Assembly: GCA_963971305.1 (NCBI GenBank)
Contig: OZ020303.1
Location: forward strand, 58,528,867-58,592,866
Length of the DNA: 64,000 bases
Source: Arcuatula senhousia
Lineage: Eukaryota; Mollusca; Bivalvia; Mytilida; Mytilidae
Reading direction: 5' to 3'
Shown piece by piece: positions 48,729 through 58,764 of the stretch. A program made the translations under genes and the position numbers. Position 1 is the first letter of the stretch; every line of letters begins with the position of its first letter. The notes under the pieces were generated by a model. That model searched no databases. It saw only the letters and a program-made list of their open reading frames with translations, and was not told where the DNA came from.

Positions 48729-49254
48729 ATGATAATAAATAGACTAAATTATAAATCAAGTAATATATGCATCTTATGATTTAGCCAAGTTCACTGATAA
48801 TAGAGGACATGGTCCACAGAACTATACTTTAGTTGTTACTTTATGCAATCACTGTGTATGTTTTATACAATATATACTTTTTGCACTGTGTTTAAATATA
48901 AATGTTTGTATATCATATTAATGCTATTCAATTGACAACTATGCCCCAAAAGGGCCCATTTTTATGGCTAATAAAGTATCTTACATACCTATAGAAATAG
49001 AAAATACAACAAAGTTCCAGGCTATAAATTTTGCTATGCCTGACACGCGTTTCATCTATTCAAGACCTATAATTTAGAAACAATACCACTTTTTTTTATA
49101 GTTCATACGTTTTTTTTTTTTGTTTTTTTTTTTTTTTGTACTTGAAGATGTGAATGTGACAACAGACATTAGTTCATTTTACCAGTTACAGCACCAATCA
49201 ACCTACTCGGAAATTTTACATAACATTGTCCAACTCCGTACCAAAATTAGTCAT

Positions 49255-49263
49255 AGACTGGTT
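49255..49263 (+). repeat. Left 9-bp target site duplication
   Basis: AGACTGGTT, identical to 51442-51450, immediately outside the left terminal inverted repeat. Confidence 0.9.
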
Positions 49264-51441
49264 GGGTTACACTAATGTCCTGACAATGTCCTGACGATGT
49301 CCTGACAATGTCCTGACGGGCTATAACTTTTTTGTTTCTTGATGGATGTTAATGAAATTTGGACATATTATAGATATTATGATGTAGTTTATGAAAATAA
49401 ATTTTGAATTTTGAAAAAAAAGTTTGTTTCGATGTTTTTGATGAAAATCGTGTAAAAACCTGTCCTGACGATGTCCTGACCGTCAGGGCAGTGTCCTGAC
49501 GGCTCATAACTTTTTTGTTTTTTTGATATTTCTTCTTGAAAATTAGATATGATTTAGATATATTAAAGTAGTTTATGGAAATATTTTCAAAAGTTTGATA
49601 AAGTATGTCTTTGTAGAATTTTTTTTACAAAAACCGGGTACCGTACTTGCGCGAATCGACTCGGTCAGGGCATTGTCCTGACGGCTCATAACTTTTTTAT
49701 TCTTTAACATTTCTTCCTGAAAATTTGACACAATTTAGATATTACATTGTAGTTTTTGCAAATAGTTTTAAAGTTTTGATAAATTAGGTATTTGTTGACA
49801 AGTTTTTACAAAAACTCGGAACTATACTTACGCTGACCTTACTCGGTCAGGACAATGTCCTGACGGCCCATTACTTTTTAAATCTTATGAAAAATTCAAT
49901 GAAATTGGAAGATATTTTAGAAAAATAATGTAGTTGATGTAAATATCTATAGTTTTTGGACAAATGATTATATACTTTGTAAGTTGATAACGAATAACAA
50001 GTACCAAGACTACAATGTCCTGACCGCTCCTAACTTATCAAATCTTTGACAACAATTTTTTAAAAATATATCTGATCTAGTTTCTCTTCTTTCTTTATTT
50101 TAACTCACCAACAAATAGATATCATTTAATTTACAAGACAAATCCTTATGCCACAATCCTGGTTATTCATTGATTTATTAATTCTTTAATCTAATTAAGG
50201 GCCGTAAACCAATACCAATGTGATTAAACTTTATTGGTTTGTTGACGATTGTGTACACGAGGCTTGTTAATTTAATTGATTAATTAAAATGATGATCAGC
50301 TAAATTTCGGAAAACTATCTTTGAAGTATTTAATCAAAAAAAGATAAATTATTTGATATGAATTGAACTCAAATAATTATGTTTATTAAATAGGTATAAA
50401 TAGCCTTGTCGACCTACATAGTGCATATAGCTGATCTAGTGTTAAATTCAGATAGTCTTAACATAGTGCTTTTGAATTACACATCGTGATTCTTTTTACA
50501 TAGTTTTCTTATTATTTTATTATCTGTATATATTTTTCACTGTCGTGTTTCCTTTTGTTTATTTATTTAATTTGCTGATTTGCGTTGTTTACTGTATATA
50601 TATATATTGTATTCTCTAATCATGACTTTTTTTCCAGTATTGGTAGCTGGTCATTCCCAGGCCAAGTATTTTGGTAAGTATTTGACTTTGGCCGAGAGCG
50701 ATGTTTTGTCTTTTTCAGGTTACCGTATAGACCAGATTTTTCCAAAAAAAAAATAAGTTTCCAAAAACATCATATTTATATCTAAAATGTTTTAAGTCTC
50801 ATAAAAAATTGACAAAGAAAACAAAATTTATGCACTGTCAGGACATATTGTCTTGACCGGATCAGATTAGCGTAAGTACGGTCACAGGCTTTTGTACATT
50901 TTTTAAAAACCAAAATCCATATCTTATAAAAACTATAAAACTATTTTTAAAAACTACATTATCGTATCTAAATTGTGTCAAATTTCAGGCAGAAATGTTA
51001 AAGAATAAAATAGTAATGATCCGTCAGGACAATGCCTTGACCGAGTCAGATTCGCGCAAGTACGGTACCCGGTTTTTGTACAATTTTTTCTAGAAGGACA
51101 TACTTTATCAAAACTTTGAAAATATTTCCATAAACTAAATTAATATATCTAAATTATATCCGATTTTCAAGAAAAAATATTAAAAAACAAAAAAGTTATG
51201 AGCCGTCAGGACACTGCCCTGACGGTCAGGACAGCGTCAGGACAGATTTTTACACGATTTTCATCAAAAACATCAAAAAAACTTTTTTTTTCAAAATTCA
51301 AAATTTATTTTCATAAACTACATCATAATATCTATATTATGTCCAAATTTCATTAAAATCCATCCAGAAACAAAAAAGTTATAGCCCTTCAGGACATTGT
51401 CAGGACATCGTCAGGACATTGTCAGGACATTAGTGTAACCC
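49264..51441. mobile_element. Foldback/Mutator-like DNA transposon with long TIRs
   Basis: The ends are perfect inverted copies for the first 53 bp (outermost GGGTTACACTAATG) and stay nearly identical for several hundred bases more, so insertion is recent. The flanks carry the same 9 bp, AGACTGGTT, at 49255-49263 and 51442-51450. A 9-bp duplication with very long TIRs made of tandem units is the pattern of Foldback and Mutator-like elements. The left arm runs to about 50050 and the right arm from about 50760. Arms are built of units of about 180 bp beginning GTCCTGACGGCTCATAACTT (left units near 49310, 49493, 49674, 49857, 50018). The centre has no transposase, so the copy is non-autonomous. 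Confidence 0.9.
50622..50756 (+). pseudogene. 44-residue SGNH-hydrolase-like fragment inside the transposon
   Basis: ATG at 50622 to TAA at 50754 encodes 44 residues. The segment VLVAGHSQAKYF resembles Block I of SGNH/GDSL esterases (hydrophobic strand, then G-D/H-S with the serine), and 18 residues later SFSGYRIDQIF resembles the start of Block II. It stops in an A-rich run where the right TIR begins, so it looks like the N-terminal stub of a longer gene. TATAAATAG at about 50394 could be its TATA box. The family call rests on two short motifs and is tentative. The catalytic D-x-x-H of Block V is absent. Confidence 0.45.
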
Positions 51442-51450
51442 AGACTGGTT
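51442..51450 (+). repeat. Right 9-bp target site duplication
   Basis: AGACTGGTT, identical to 49255-49263, immediately outside the right terminal inverted repeat. Confidence 0.9.
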
Positions 51451-51839
51451 CCAGGTTTTTGTCAATGATTTTTCTCCCTGACATGATATCCAATGCCAGT
51501 AGATGTCATTTCTGCAAAATTTTCGTTTTGCGTTAGTAGAATTGTAAATTTTTATGTAAGATGGAATTCTAATTATTTTTTTGGTATAATTTGATTGTAT
51601 TTTTTTTGTAATCTAGAAATTTTAGTGTTGTTGATAATATAAGTGATAATTAAATTCTGATCCATGGAGAACCCTGGTTTCTATAAATGCAGGTCTGCAG
51701 TGAATGTTTTAAACTGTTAAAGATTGCATGCCATATAAGTTTTTCCTTTGAAACAGCATGAATAGTAAATTCAAAGTGACAAAGGTGAACATCATTTAAG
51801 GCTAGACTTCAGTACAAATAGAATTTACTTGTTTAACGG

Positions 51840-51912
51840 ACGGAGCACAGTGGCTGAGTGGTTAAGGCATTGGACTTTTAATCACAGGTCGACAATTCTC
51901 TGTGGGTTCTGA
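51840..51912 (+). ncRNA. tRNA-like sequence, probable SINE head or tRNA pseudogene
   Basis: GTGGCTGAGTGGTTAAGGC is a good A box/D-arm of a type II (Leu or Ser) tRNA, followed by an anticodon-arm-like CATTGGACTTTTAATCACAG and a variable arm. The T-arm GGGTTCTGAGAAA has lost the B-box consensus, and no acceptor-stem pairing is evident. It is therefore not a functional tRNA. Confidence 0.4.
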
Positions 51913-52253
51913 GAAAATCATATCGAAGAGAATCGAATCATCCTATTAAACATAATATGATTAAGGCCCTGCCTTTTAGCGAGCATCGAAAATCTATATA
52001 CCTTTTAAAAATAAATCCATGTGCTCGACCGGCTAAGTTTAACGTAAAGAGGGAACTTTTAAAAAAGGAATTAGATGGTAGCAAAGTCTGACCCCACCCA
52101 ACCCAAATTATATGCACTTGAGAAAGTTGTTGTTAGAATATCTGGGAACAATAACGACTTATTAAAGATTCAATTATTTGTGCAAATAATAAATCCTGTA
52201 ACATTCTGGGACGACATTAAGCGGGGACGAAATTATCCATTTTATGGATTACG

Positions 52254-52266
52254 TGACGTCACTTCC
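52254..52266 (+). promoter_or_regulatory. CRE palindrome with ETS core, candidate TMEM69 promoter
   Basis: TGACGTCACTTCC combines a perfect CRE/ATF site with an ETS core, a pairing common in housekeeping promoters. A possible first exon follows and ends at 52407 with a good donor (ACG then gtaagg). The next acceptor that fits is at 54743, before the TMEM69 ATG. The link is inference. Confidence 0.35.
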
Positions 52267-53355
52267 TTCTCAGAGTATTTCGCGCTTCTTCAGCAGACCA
52301 AAACAACATTCAGATTCTGTCAGGTTTTGTGAGATTTTCTGAGTATCAGTGTTTTATTTGAAGCATTGGTAACAGAGGGTACATTAAGAAACCTGGCGGA
52401 AAAAACGGTAAGGTAAAAATATCATGCGGGTAATTGAGGAAAGTGAGTGAAACCCCACAGGATGGGACTCTTCTATCATTTTCAGGTAAAAACCTTTTAT
52501 TTATTATTATGAGTAGGTTTTATTCAGTAAATTTATGTATTTTTTCTTATTTTATCTTACTTAGAATTTAACAAAGCTTGGTCAGTATCATGCATTAGGT
52601 ATGACATGTTGCCAAAAACTAGCCCGGTAATTTCCGGAAAATCGTTTTTCAGCGGAAAAGACAGAATGGTGAATAATCTGAGTGTAAAAATAAACAAGTG
52701 GATGAATGAGAGTTTTATCACTGTTTTTAAATTTCAATTTTATATTTTTGCATAACAGATTATGATGTTTTTTTATAAGCCCAGAGGGTTGATTGTTTTA
52801 CTTGCTCCGTGTCTATTATTTTTTTCATTCCCTAAAATTAAACCTGTTCCGGTTTTCTTGTCAGTATATTTCTGGAACATCTCAAAACATGCATAATGCC
52901 GTAGGGACTGCATCTACGATGCTCGCTATGAAATGCTGAAAATAACAGTGTCGTTCTTGTGAAGATCTAGGATCCTCTCGATTAAACTTTGGTGTTTTCT
53001 ATAGTTTATTCAAATATAAAAGTATCTTTAGATAGCTGAATTTCTCGTACATTGTTTGATACTATTTTCGAAGCGTTTTATTTATTATTTTGTTTGTAAT
53101 TTAATAAAATCTGGAGGATGGTGAAAAATAAAAAATCAAACACCACACAACAGACTGATATTTGTCACAATAAACAAATTTCCTTGTCGACAGTTATCAG
53201 CTAGCGGGCGTCCTGTTAATACAGGAAATTGACCAATTTCAAACTGTTAATTAGTTGACCTGAACTTATCAAATTACCTACAAATTTCACCTGAATATTC
53301 TTAAATCATTTTGCTATTTAACAGTACTAAATAAGATACTATAAGCTAAGATTCA

Positions 53356-53972
53356 CTATCCAAAAGTCTGAATTGTATAGTATTTGTACTAAATCGTATT
53401 TAAATGAACTCGACCAGTCTGAAAAAGTCTTAAAAGAACTTAATTGTACTCGACCAAAGTCTTAAAATTCTTAAAAAGACTAAAACGTACTTGACGATTT
53501 CAAATGCATTATTATCAGTCTTAAATGTTCTCGACCTAGTCTTAATTGTACTCGACAAAGTCTGATATGTACTCGACCTTGATGAAAACATACTTAACTA
53601 ATCAAAAATCAATTAGGTCTATCAAACATTAAAGATTTTATCTAACGTAGTTAACGTTACAAAAGTGTGTTAATCAATGATTTAATTAGGTCGAGAATGG
53701 TTTAGTATTGTTAAGTACAATTCAGACTTGGTCGAGTACGTTTAAGAATTTACAGTTTCTTCCTTATCTATCTGATAATCAACTTTGATTAAGGTTGAGT
53801 AAAATTCAGTACTTTTCAGACTAAGTCAAACGATTAAGTACATGTTCAGACTTTTTACAAAAAATCAGACTTTAGTGGAGTACAGTTGAGCATGTTTAAG
53901 ACTTATTCTGAATGGTCGAGTACATTTAAGTACGGTTAAGTACAAATACTATACCATTCAGACTTTTGATAG
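53356..53972. mobile_element. Second foldback element with imperfect long inverted repeats
   Basis: The left end CTATCCAAAAGTCTGAATTG and the right end, read in reverse, CTATCAAAAGTCTGAATGG are inverted copies, and both continue with TATAGTATTTGTAC. Both arms (about 300 bp, centre near 53660) are strings of the motif TACTCGACC-(N)-AGTCTTAA in opposite orientation. It has no coding capacity. No target duplication was identified with confidence. Confidence 0.65.
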
Positions 53973-54289
53973 TTTGTAGTGATTTGATATGAAATGTATA
54001 AGATTTCCAAGAGGTTATTTCTAAGTTTGAATTTGGAAAAAAAAAATGTACGATTGACTTTAAACTGTTCCTTTGGAAAAATGTGTGATAAAAATGAAAA
54101 GAAAAATAGTCTAAACAAAGCAGCAAAATCTACTCTTTCCAACGATGTATATATTTCATATGTACGATTCATTATGAAAAAGTTTACTCGCTTGTAATGC
54201 AAGTGCCTATTTCAACAGGCCGAATCTGAATTTACAAATTAGCACGGAGACACTGTTATTTTGGATTTATCGTGGAGACATATCTCTTT

Positions 54290-54546
54290 AATTATTGTCT
54301 CAGGTGGGTTCGAGCCCAACACATGTCAAGGTTTCCAGACACCTTCCATTGCTCATGGGTTTCACCGATTTTCCGGCTTGGAATATCTGGCTTTCCTCCC
54401 ACACAAGTCTGGCGACCATGCAAGGGTCTCATATTAGCCAACCGGTCGTTAATCTTGCCATCGGTCAAAAGCTCTTGACTTGTGTACACATCACATCACT
54501 GATGTGTACTCACCGACGTTAAATAAATCTTACCTTTACCTTTAAC
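54290..54546 (+). repeat. SINE-like repeat with pol III B box and short-repeat tail
   Basis: GTGGGTTCGAGCCCAAC (54304-54320) is a perfect B box and T-arm. A conserved-looking body follows (GGTTTCCAGACACC, CTGGCTTTCCTCCCACACAA), and the 3' end is ACGTTAAATAAATCTTACCT with repeated ACCTTT. The A-box region is not recognisable. Two open frames across it are chance. Confidence 0.5.
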
Positions 54547-54750
54547 TAGTTTATCAGCAACATATCTGTCAAAGTTCAATGTACATGTACCATAACTACA
54601 AGGTCATGTAGAATTTTTCCTTTTTTTTAAAATAAGATGTCATTCCATGCAATTCACTATTCTTTTCTTATATTATAAATTGACATTTTCAATGTATGAG
54701 ATTTCAAACAATAAATCTATATATATTTTATTATTCATTTCAGAAACACC

Positions 54751-55476
54751 ATGCATCCAGTTAGACAGATTTTGAAGACATCTATAACTTCCAGCTTATT
54801 CAGAAAAAAGATATCCTGTTCAAAGTTGTTTTTACACAAACAATCCTCAGTTTGTAGTCAGGAAAGATGGCTTGATACAAACACATGTAGCAACAAACAG
54901 AATAAGAATCTCCTAGCAGCCCAAGAGGCTCAGACATTTCAAAAAAAGTTTTTCACAGAGGATAGAGAAACCAAAGCCCTCACAGTATGGGGTAGTGTCA
55001 AACATCTAAAAAATTCACCATTACCAGCATTAGCTCTTGGTGCAGCAGGACTCATACCATTTGTTGCAGCCCCTGGATACATGATTTTGTTTGGAACATA
55101 TATGCCGAGCATTTGTCTCGCCCAAATGACATATGGAGCTTCAATTCTATCATTTCTTGGAGGAGTAAAATGGGGATTATCAATAGCTGAAGATAGCCCT
55201 TTAAGACCAGATTGGATAAACTTGGGGGTTAGTGTGCTTCCATCTTTAGTGGCTTGGGTTGGGCTGCTATGTCCCTACCCAATGTCTATTTTTGTTGTGA
55301 TGGGAGGCTTAGCAGGGATAGGATATTATGATATGGCTACTTATGGTTATCCCCCTTGGTTTAAAGGGTTACGATTTGTACTGACATTTGTGGCTCTGTT
55401 AGCATTGTGGACAACTTTTATGTGTAGCTTTTTACTTAAAAAAGAGGCAGTGGAAGAAAGTTCAGCACAGACATGA
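54751..55476 (+). CDS. TMEM69: TMEM69/DUF3429-type multi-pass membrane protein
   Basis: A 241-residue protein in a single coding exon; an acceptor (ttcatttcag ending at 54743) lies 7 nt before the ATG, so the 5' UTR is split. The first 80 or so residues are basic and Ser/Gln-rich with few acids near the start (MHPVRQILKTSITSSLFRKK), which would suit a mitochondrial presequence. From about residue 91 follow LGAAGLIPFVAAPGYM, SILSFLGGVKWG, VLPSLVAWVGLLCPYP, a GLAGIGYYDMA segment and a final helix LRFVLTFVALLALW. The SFLGGVKWG and P-x-P-W-F..LR patterns are typical of DUF3429, to which vertebrate TMEM69 belongs. Its biochemical function is unknown. Complete, no breaks. It converges with the thiolase gene. 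Confidence 0.85.
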   Translation: MHPVRQILKTSITSSLFRKKISCSKLFLHKQSSVCSQERWLDTNTCSNKQNKNLLAAQEAQTFQKKFFTEDRETKALTVWGSVKHLKNSPLPALALGAAGLIPFVAAPGYMILFGTYMPSICLAQMTYGASILSFLGGVKWGLSIAEDSPLRPDWINLGVSVLPSLVAWVGLLCPYPMSIFVVMGGLAGIGYYDMATYGYPPWFKGLRFVLTFVALLALWTTFMCSFLLKKEAVEESSAQT

Positions 55477-55483
55477 CAGAGCG

Positions 55484-55489
55484 AATAAA
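55484..55489 (+). terminator. AATAAA polyadenylation signal of TMEM69
   Basis: AATAAA lies 8 nt after the stop codon, giving a very short 3' UTR. A later AATAAA near 55887 could be an alternative. Confidence 0.45.
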
Positions 55490-56629
55490 TTAAATGTATT
55501 TTAATTTTGCACTTGTATGCTTAAATTATTTGGATTATCTTCAAATGTAATGTGATATGTATTTTAAAAAATGGAACATGTAAGATGTGCTTAATAACCT
55601 GATACAAAAGGTCATGAAGGTGGCAATGCATTTTGTACAACCCTTTCTTTAGTAGGGTGTCATCATGTCTATTTGTTTGTTCTCTGATGGGTTCTTTGTT
55701 TAAAATACTTAAAAAGATTTCAAAATTTCTACAGCAGTTAACATGGCTAATTAGAATAAAAAGCTCAAAATAGATTTTGAAAAAAAAAACATTCTGCCTG
55801 GTCTAAAACTCTGGTCATTCTGTCCACATATCAATCTTGCTATTAAAGGAGTACCTGTACATGTATTGTGTAATCTGAAACTAAATTAATAAACATGATA
55901 AACCTACATATGTCTAAAATTTTGCACAGTGAGTACAGAATCATTGATGATGTGCACCTCCTATTTTGAGATGATTCACAAACAATATAGGAATATAATA
56001 GAGCCTTAGTTAGTTTTCACATATTGATTTATCCTGGATTGGGAAACAAGGTTGTTGCTTATATGTGAATCCCTCTCCAATTTGCATTTTTCAACTGAGG
56101 CTTTTGTAGCAGACCCCATTGAGTCTACTCTTATCAAAATACAATACCAAAACGGGTATACAATGGTTAATTTGGTTATGCTGTATATTGATATTTCAAG
56201 GAGATACCTCTTATCAGCAGTGTTTGAATCAAAACATTGGAAGGTAAAAAACCAAAAGTATTGAATGAAAAGTGCTTAAAACCAAAAATGTCGAACAGGA
56301 AAAACAAAACCAGCACCGAGGTGCAGTACATGGAAACTTTACTGAGGGGTCTTTAACCTGCATGGGATATGGCTCTCCACATACACAGGACAACATTTTT
56401 TAATCCCTTTAGAAGGAATAGCATCATTTCTTAAGACCATCCTTGCAAATAGTGTAAAGAGAGACCCAGATAATTGTTTCATGAACTTTTCATCCCAAAC
56501 AAGGATAGAACCATGAACCTTAGTGTTAGTAGCCTGACATGTTTACCACTACACCTACAGCTCTCTGTGTAGCCTGAGTTAGCACTTACTGTCAATATTA
56601 CAGGTACATATGGTGTGTTTTTTGCTTAC

Positions 56630-57900
56630 CATGCTTCACTCAATTCTATTAAGTAGTTTCAGAGGAGTTGTGTCCACAAGAAGATAATCAGTATTTTAAG
56701 AAAATTTTGAAGTTCAAAGGGCCATAACTCCCACAGACTTGTGAAAAAACATGCCTGGTTACATGTTCAACTTCATATGGTGTACTTCTTGTAAACCAAG
56801 TTTCATTAAATATTATTCAGTAGTTTCAGAGCAGTTTCGTCATAGACCTAGCCTGTATATTAAATAGATTTGCAACTTGCTAATTGTCCAGTATATGTGT
56901 AAAAATATCACTGGTTTATAAATGAGAGTTTGTTTATTTTTCTAACCTTTATGCCTTTCTATGGAATTTATCAGAATAAACTGCATTAGAAAGAGAAAAA
57001 AGATTAAGGAATATCTGTGTGAAAATTTCATTTAAGTTGGTTGAGGAATAAATTTTTTGTGACAATTTAAAGTAAAAAACTTTACCATAATTTTGTAAAA
57101 TATTGTATTTTCATGAAAACTAGGGCAGCGCCGGCTTTTTTGATACTCCTCTAAAATGCCAAAGGTTATAAAAGTAATTTTAACACATGTAAAATCTCAA
57201 AACATTTAAGAATGGCTGTAAAAAAGAATCTTGTAAAAATCTTTAATGGTTTAGATATTACAGTACATGTATTAAGTTGTACATTTTAAATTGTACGAAA
57301 TCTCGTTTATTTGCATGAGATATTGTGAGATTTCACTAATTTGCAAATCCATTCTAATATACAGGTGTATGGTTTCATCCATCAGATGATAATCAGAATT
57401 TTTGGAAAATTTCTAGGTTCAAAGGACCATATCTCCACCCAAAATTTGTTAACAGAAAATTTCTGGTAACATGCACAATTAAATATGGTGTACCTCTTGC
57501 ATACCAAGTTTCATTATTATATTCTGTTTGGTTTTTTTTTAGAGGAGTTGCATCCACAAGATGATAAGAGAGAAGCAAAGAGGCACCAATGGGGCATTCA
57601 AGTGTCAAAAGTCCGAAAGGGCAACAACGAAATCTGTCAACATGAACAAAAACAGCACGAAGAAACACAAAACACAAAATCAACCAAACAGAAATCAACA
57701 AGGCGAACTCAAGTCTTGACAAGAGTGAACTCAGATAAATCAGGATTCTCTGGAAATTTCTAAGTTCAGAGGGCCATCATTCCCTGACAGAATTTTGCAG
57801 ATAAAAAATTACTGGTAATAAGCACAAATATATATATGGTGTACTGCTTTCATACCAAGTTTTGTGTATAGTTGTAATAGAGGAGTTGATTCAAATTCCA
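56630..57900 (-). repeat. Inverted, decayed family 3 units
   Basis: On the - strand, segments at about 56640-56720, 56750-56860, 57380-57560 and 57765-57890 match the internal units of family 3 (CAACTCCTCTGAAACTAC, AACTTGG-ATAC, GGCC-TTTGAACTT). The terminal hairpins are missing. A different repeat (57560-57740) has inserted between the units. Confidence 0.6.
57560..57740 (-). repeat. 'GLLTLECPIGA' family, copy 3
   Basis: Reverse-strand match to 8225-8400: GAGTTCACTCTTGTCAAGAC, TTGATTTTGTGTTTTGTG and TCGGACTTTTGACACTTGAA. It is inserted within decayed family 3 units. Confidence 0.65.
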
Positions 57901-58373
57901 AAATTGTGATCAAAAACAGATGGACTAAGGGAACAGAAATCAGTTTCTTCCATTAATTTCTTACACTCGTTCAAAAACAATACAATAAATGTCTTACTGT
58001 TTATTGTAAAAAAATATTCATAATATTCATCATATTTGGACATTTTCAAAATAAAACAATGAAAAAATAATTAGCAATGCAAACATTTCTGAACAATATA
58101 CAGTACTGCTGATACTAGGTGGACAGTTTTACTGAAGTTTCGCTGCTGATCCTGTATTTATTGATTTCATTTAAAAGACAAGGATGAAAACTTATACATA
58201 ATGCCTTAGAAAATTTAATGAAAATATAGTATGTCTGGTAATAAATCCATGTTTCTGTTTAGTTGTAAAAATTATCAAATTGATTTAATGATAAAATCAT
58301 TATTTGTCTTATTTACCCTGCAATGATCAAATGAACAAAAACTTATGAAAAACAGTCACTTTTGATTTTCAAC

Positions 58374-58379
58374 TTTATT
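58374..58379 (-). terminator. Candidate polyadenylation signal of the thiolase gene
   Basis: AATAAA on the - strand, about 390 nt beyond the stop codon. No better signal lies nearer. The stretch between has no SCP2-like coding segment. Confidence 0.35.
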
Positions 58380-58764
58380 TATATCATTCATTGAAATCAT
58401 AATTGTATAATAAATACTTATTCTCTGCAACTTTATATATAATTTGTATAAAATTTCTTAATCTCTTGAATAATACTTGTACATGATAGTATGATAGCAT
58501 TATGTATACAATCTAATCTACAAAAATCAACCTTCGTCTCACTTGAAGTGAGGTACATTATTTCAATCAAAATTACAGGAGCAAGAGATGCTGCTGGAGA
58601 ATATGAATTTGCATTGAAGGCAAGACTGATTGATTGATTGTATTTTTGTGTTTTTTTTGCCCTGGCTATCTGCAAGTTTTCAGCTATAAATTAAGGACAT
58701 AAAAACACATGATTAATATTATTAATTATCACAGATATTGGTTTCAATTAAGAAGTTGACCCTT

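Larger units (their letters stand above)
51451..53355. other. Intergenic and candidate TMEM69 5' region
   Basis: It contains the tRNA-like sequence and the CRE/ETS site. A frame at 52075-52332 overlaps that site and has no recognisable features. Confidence 0.4.

Noticed and set aside
52075..52332. 85-residue + strand frame over the CRE/ETS site
   Set aside because: No motifs, and it overlaps a more plausible promoter.
54272..54522. Overlapping frames on both strands near 54.3-54.5 kb
   Set aside because: They lie in a SINE-like repeat with a pol III B box, so they are not genes.
58433..58675. - strand 80-residue frame downstream of the thiolase
   Set aside because: It lies in the 3' UTR and shows no SCP2-domain similarity.
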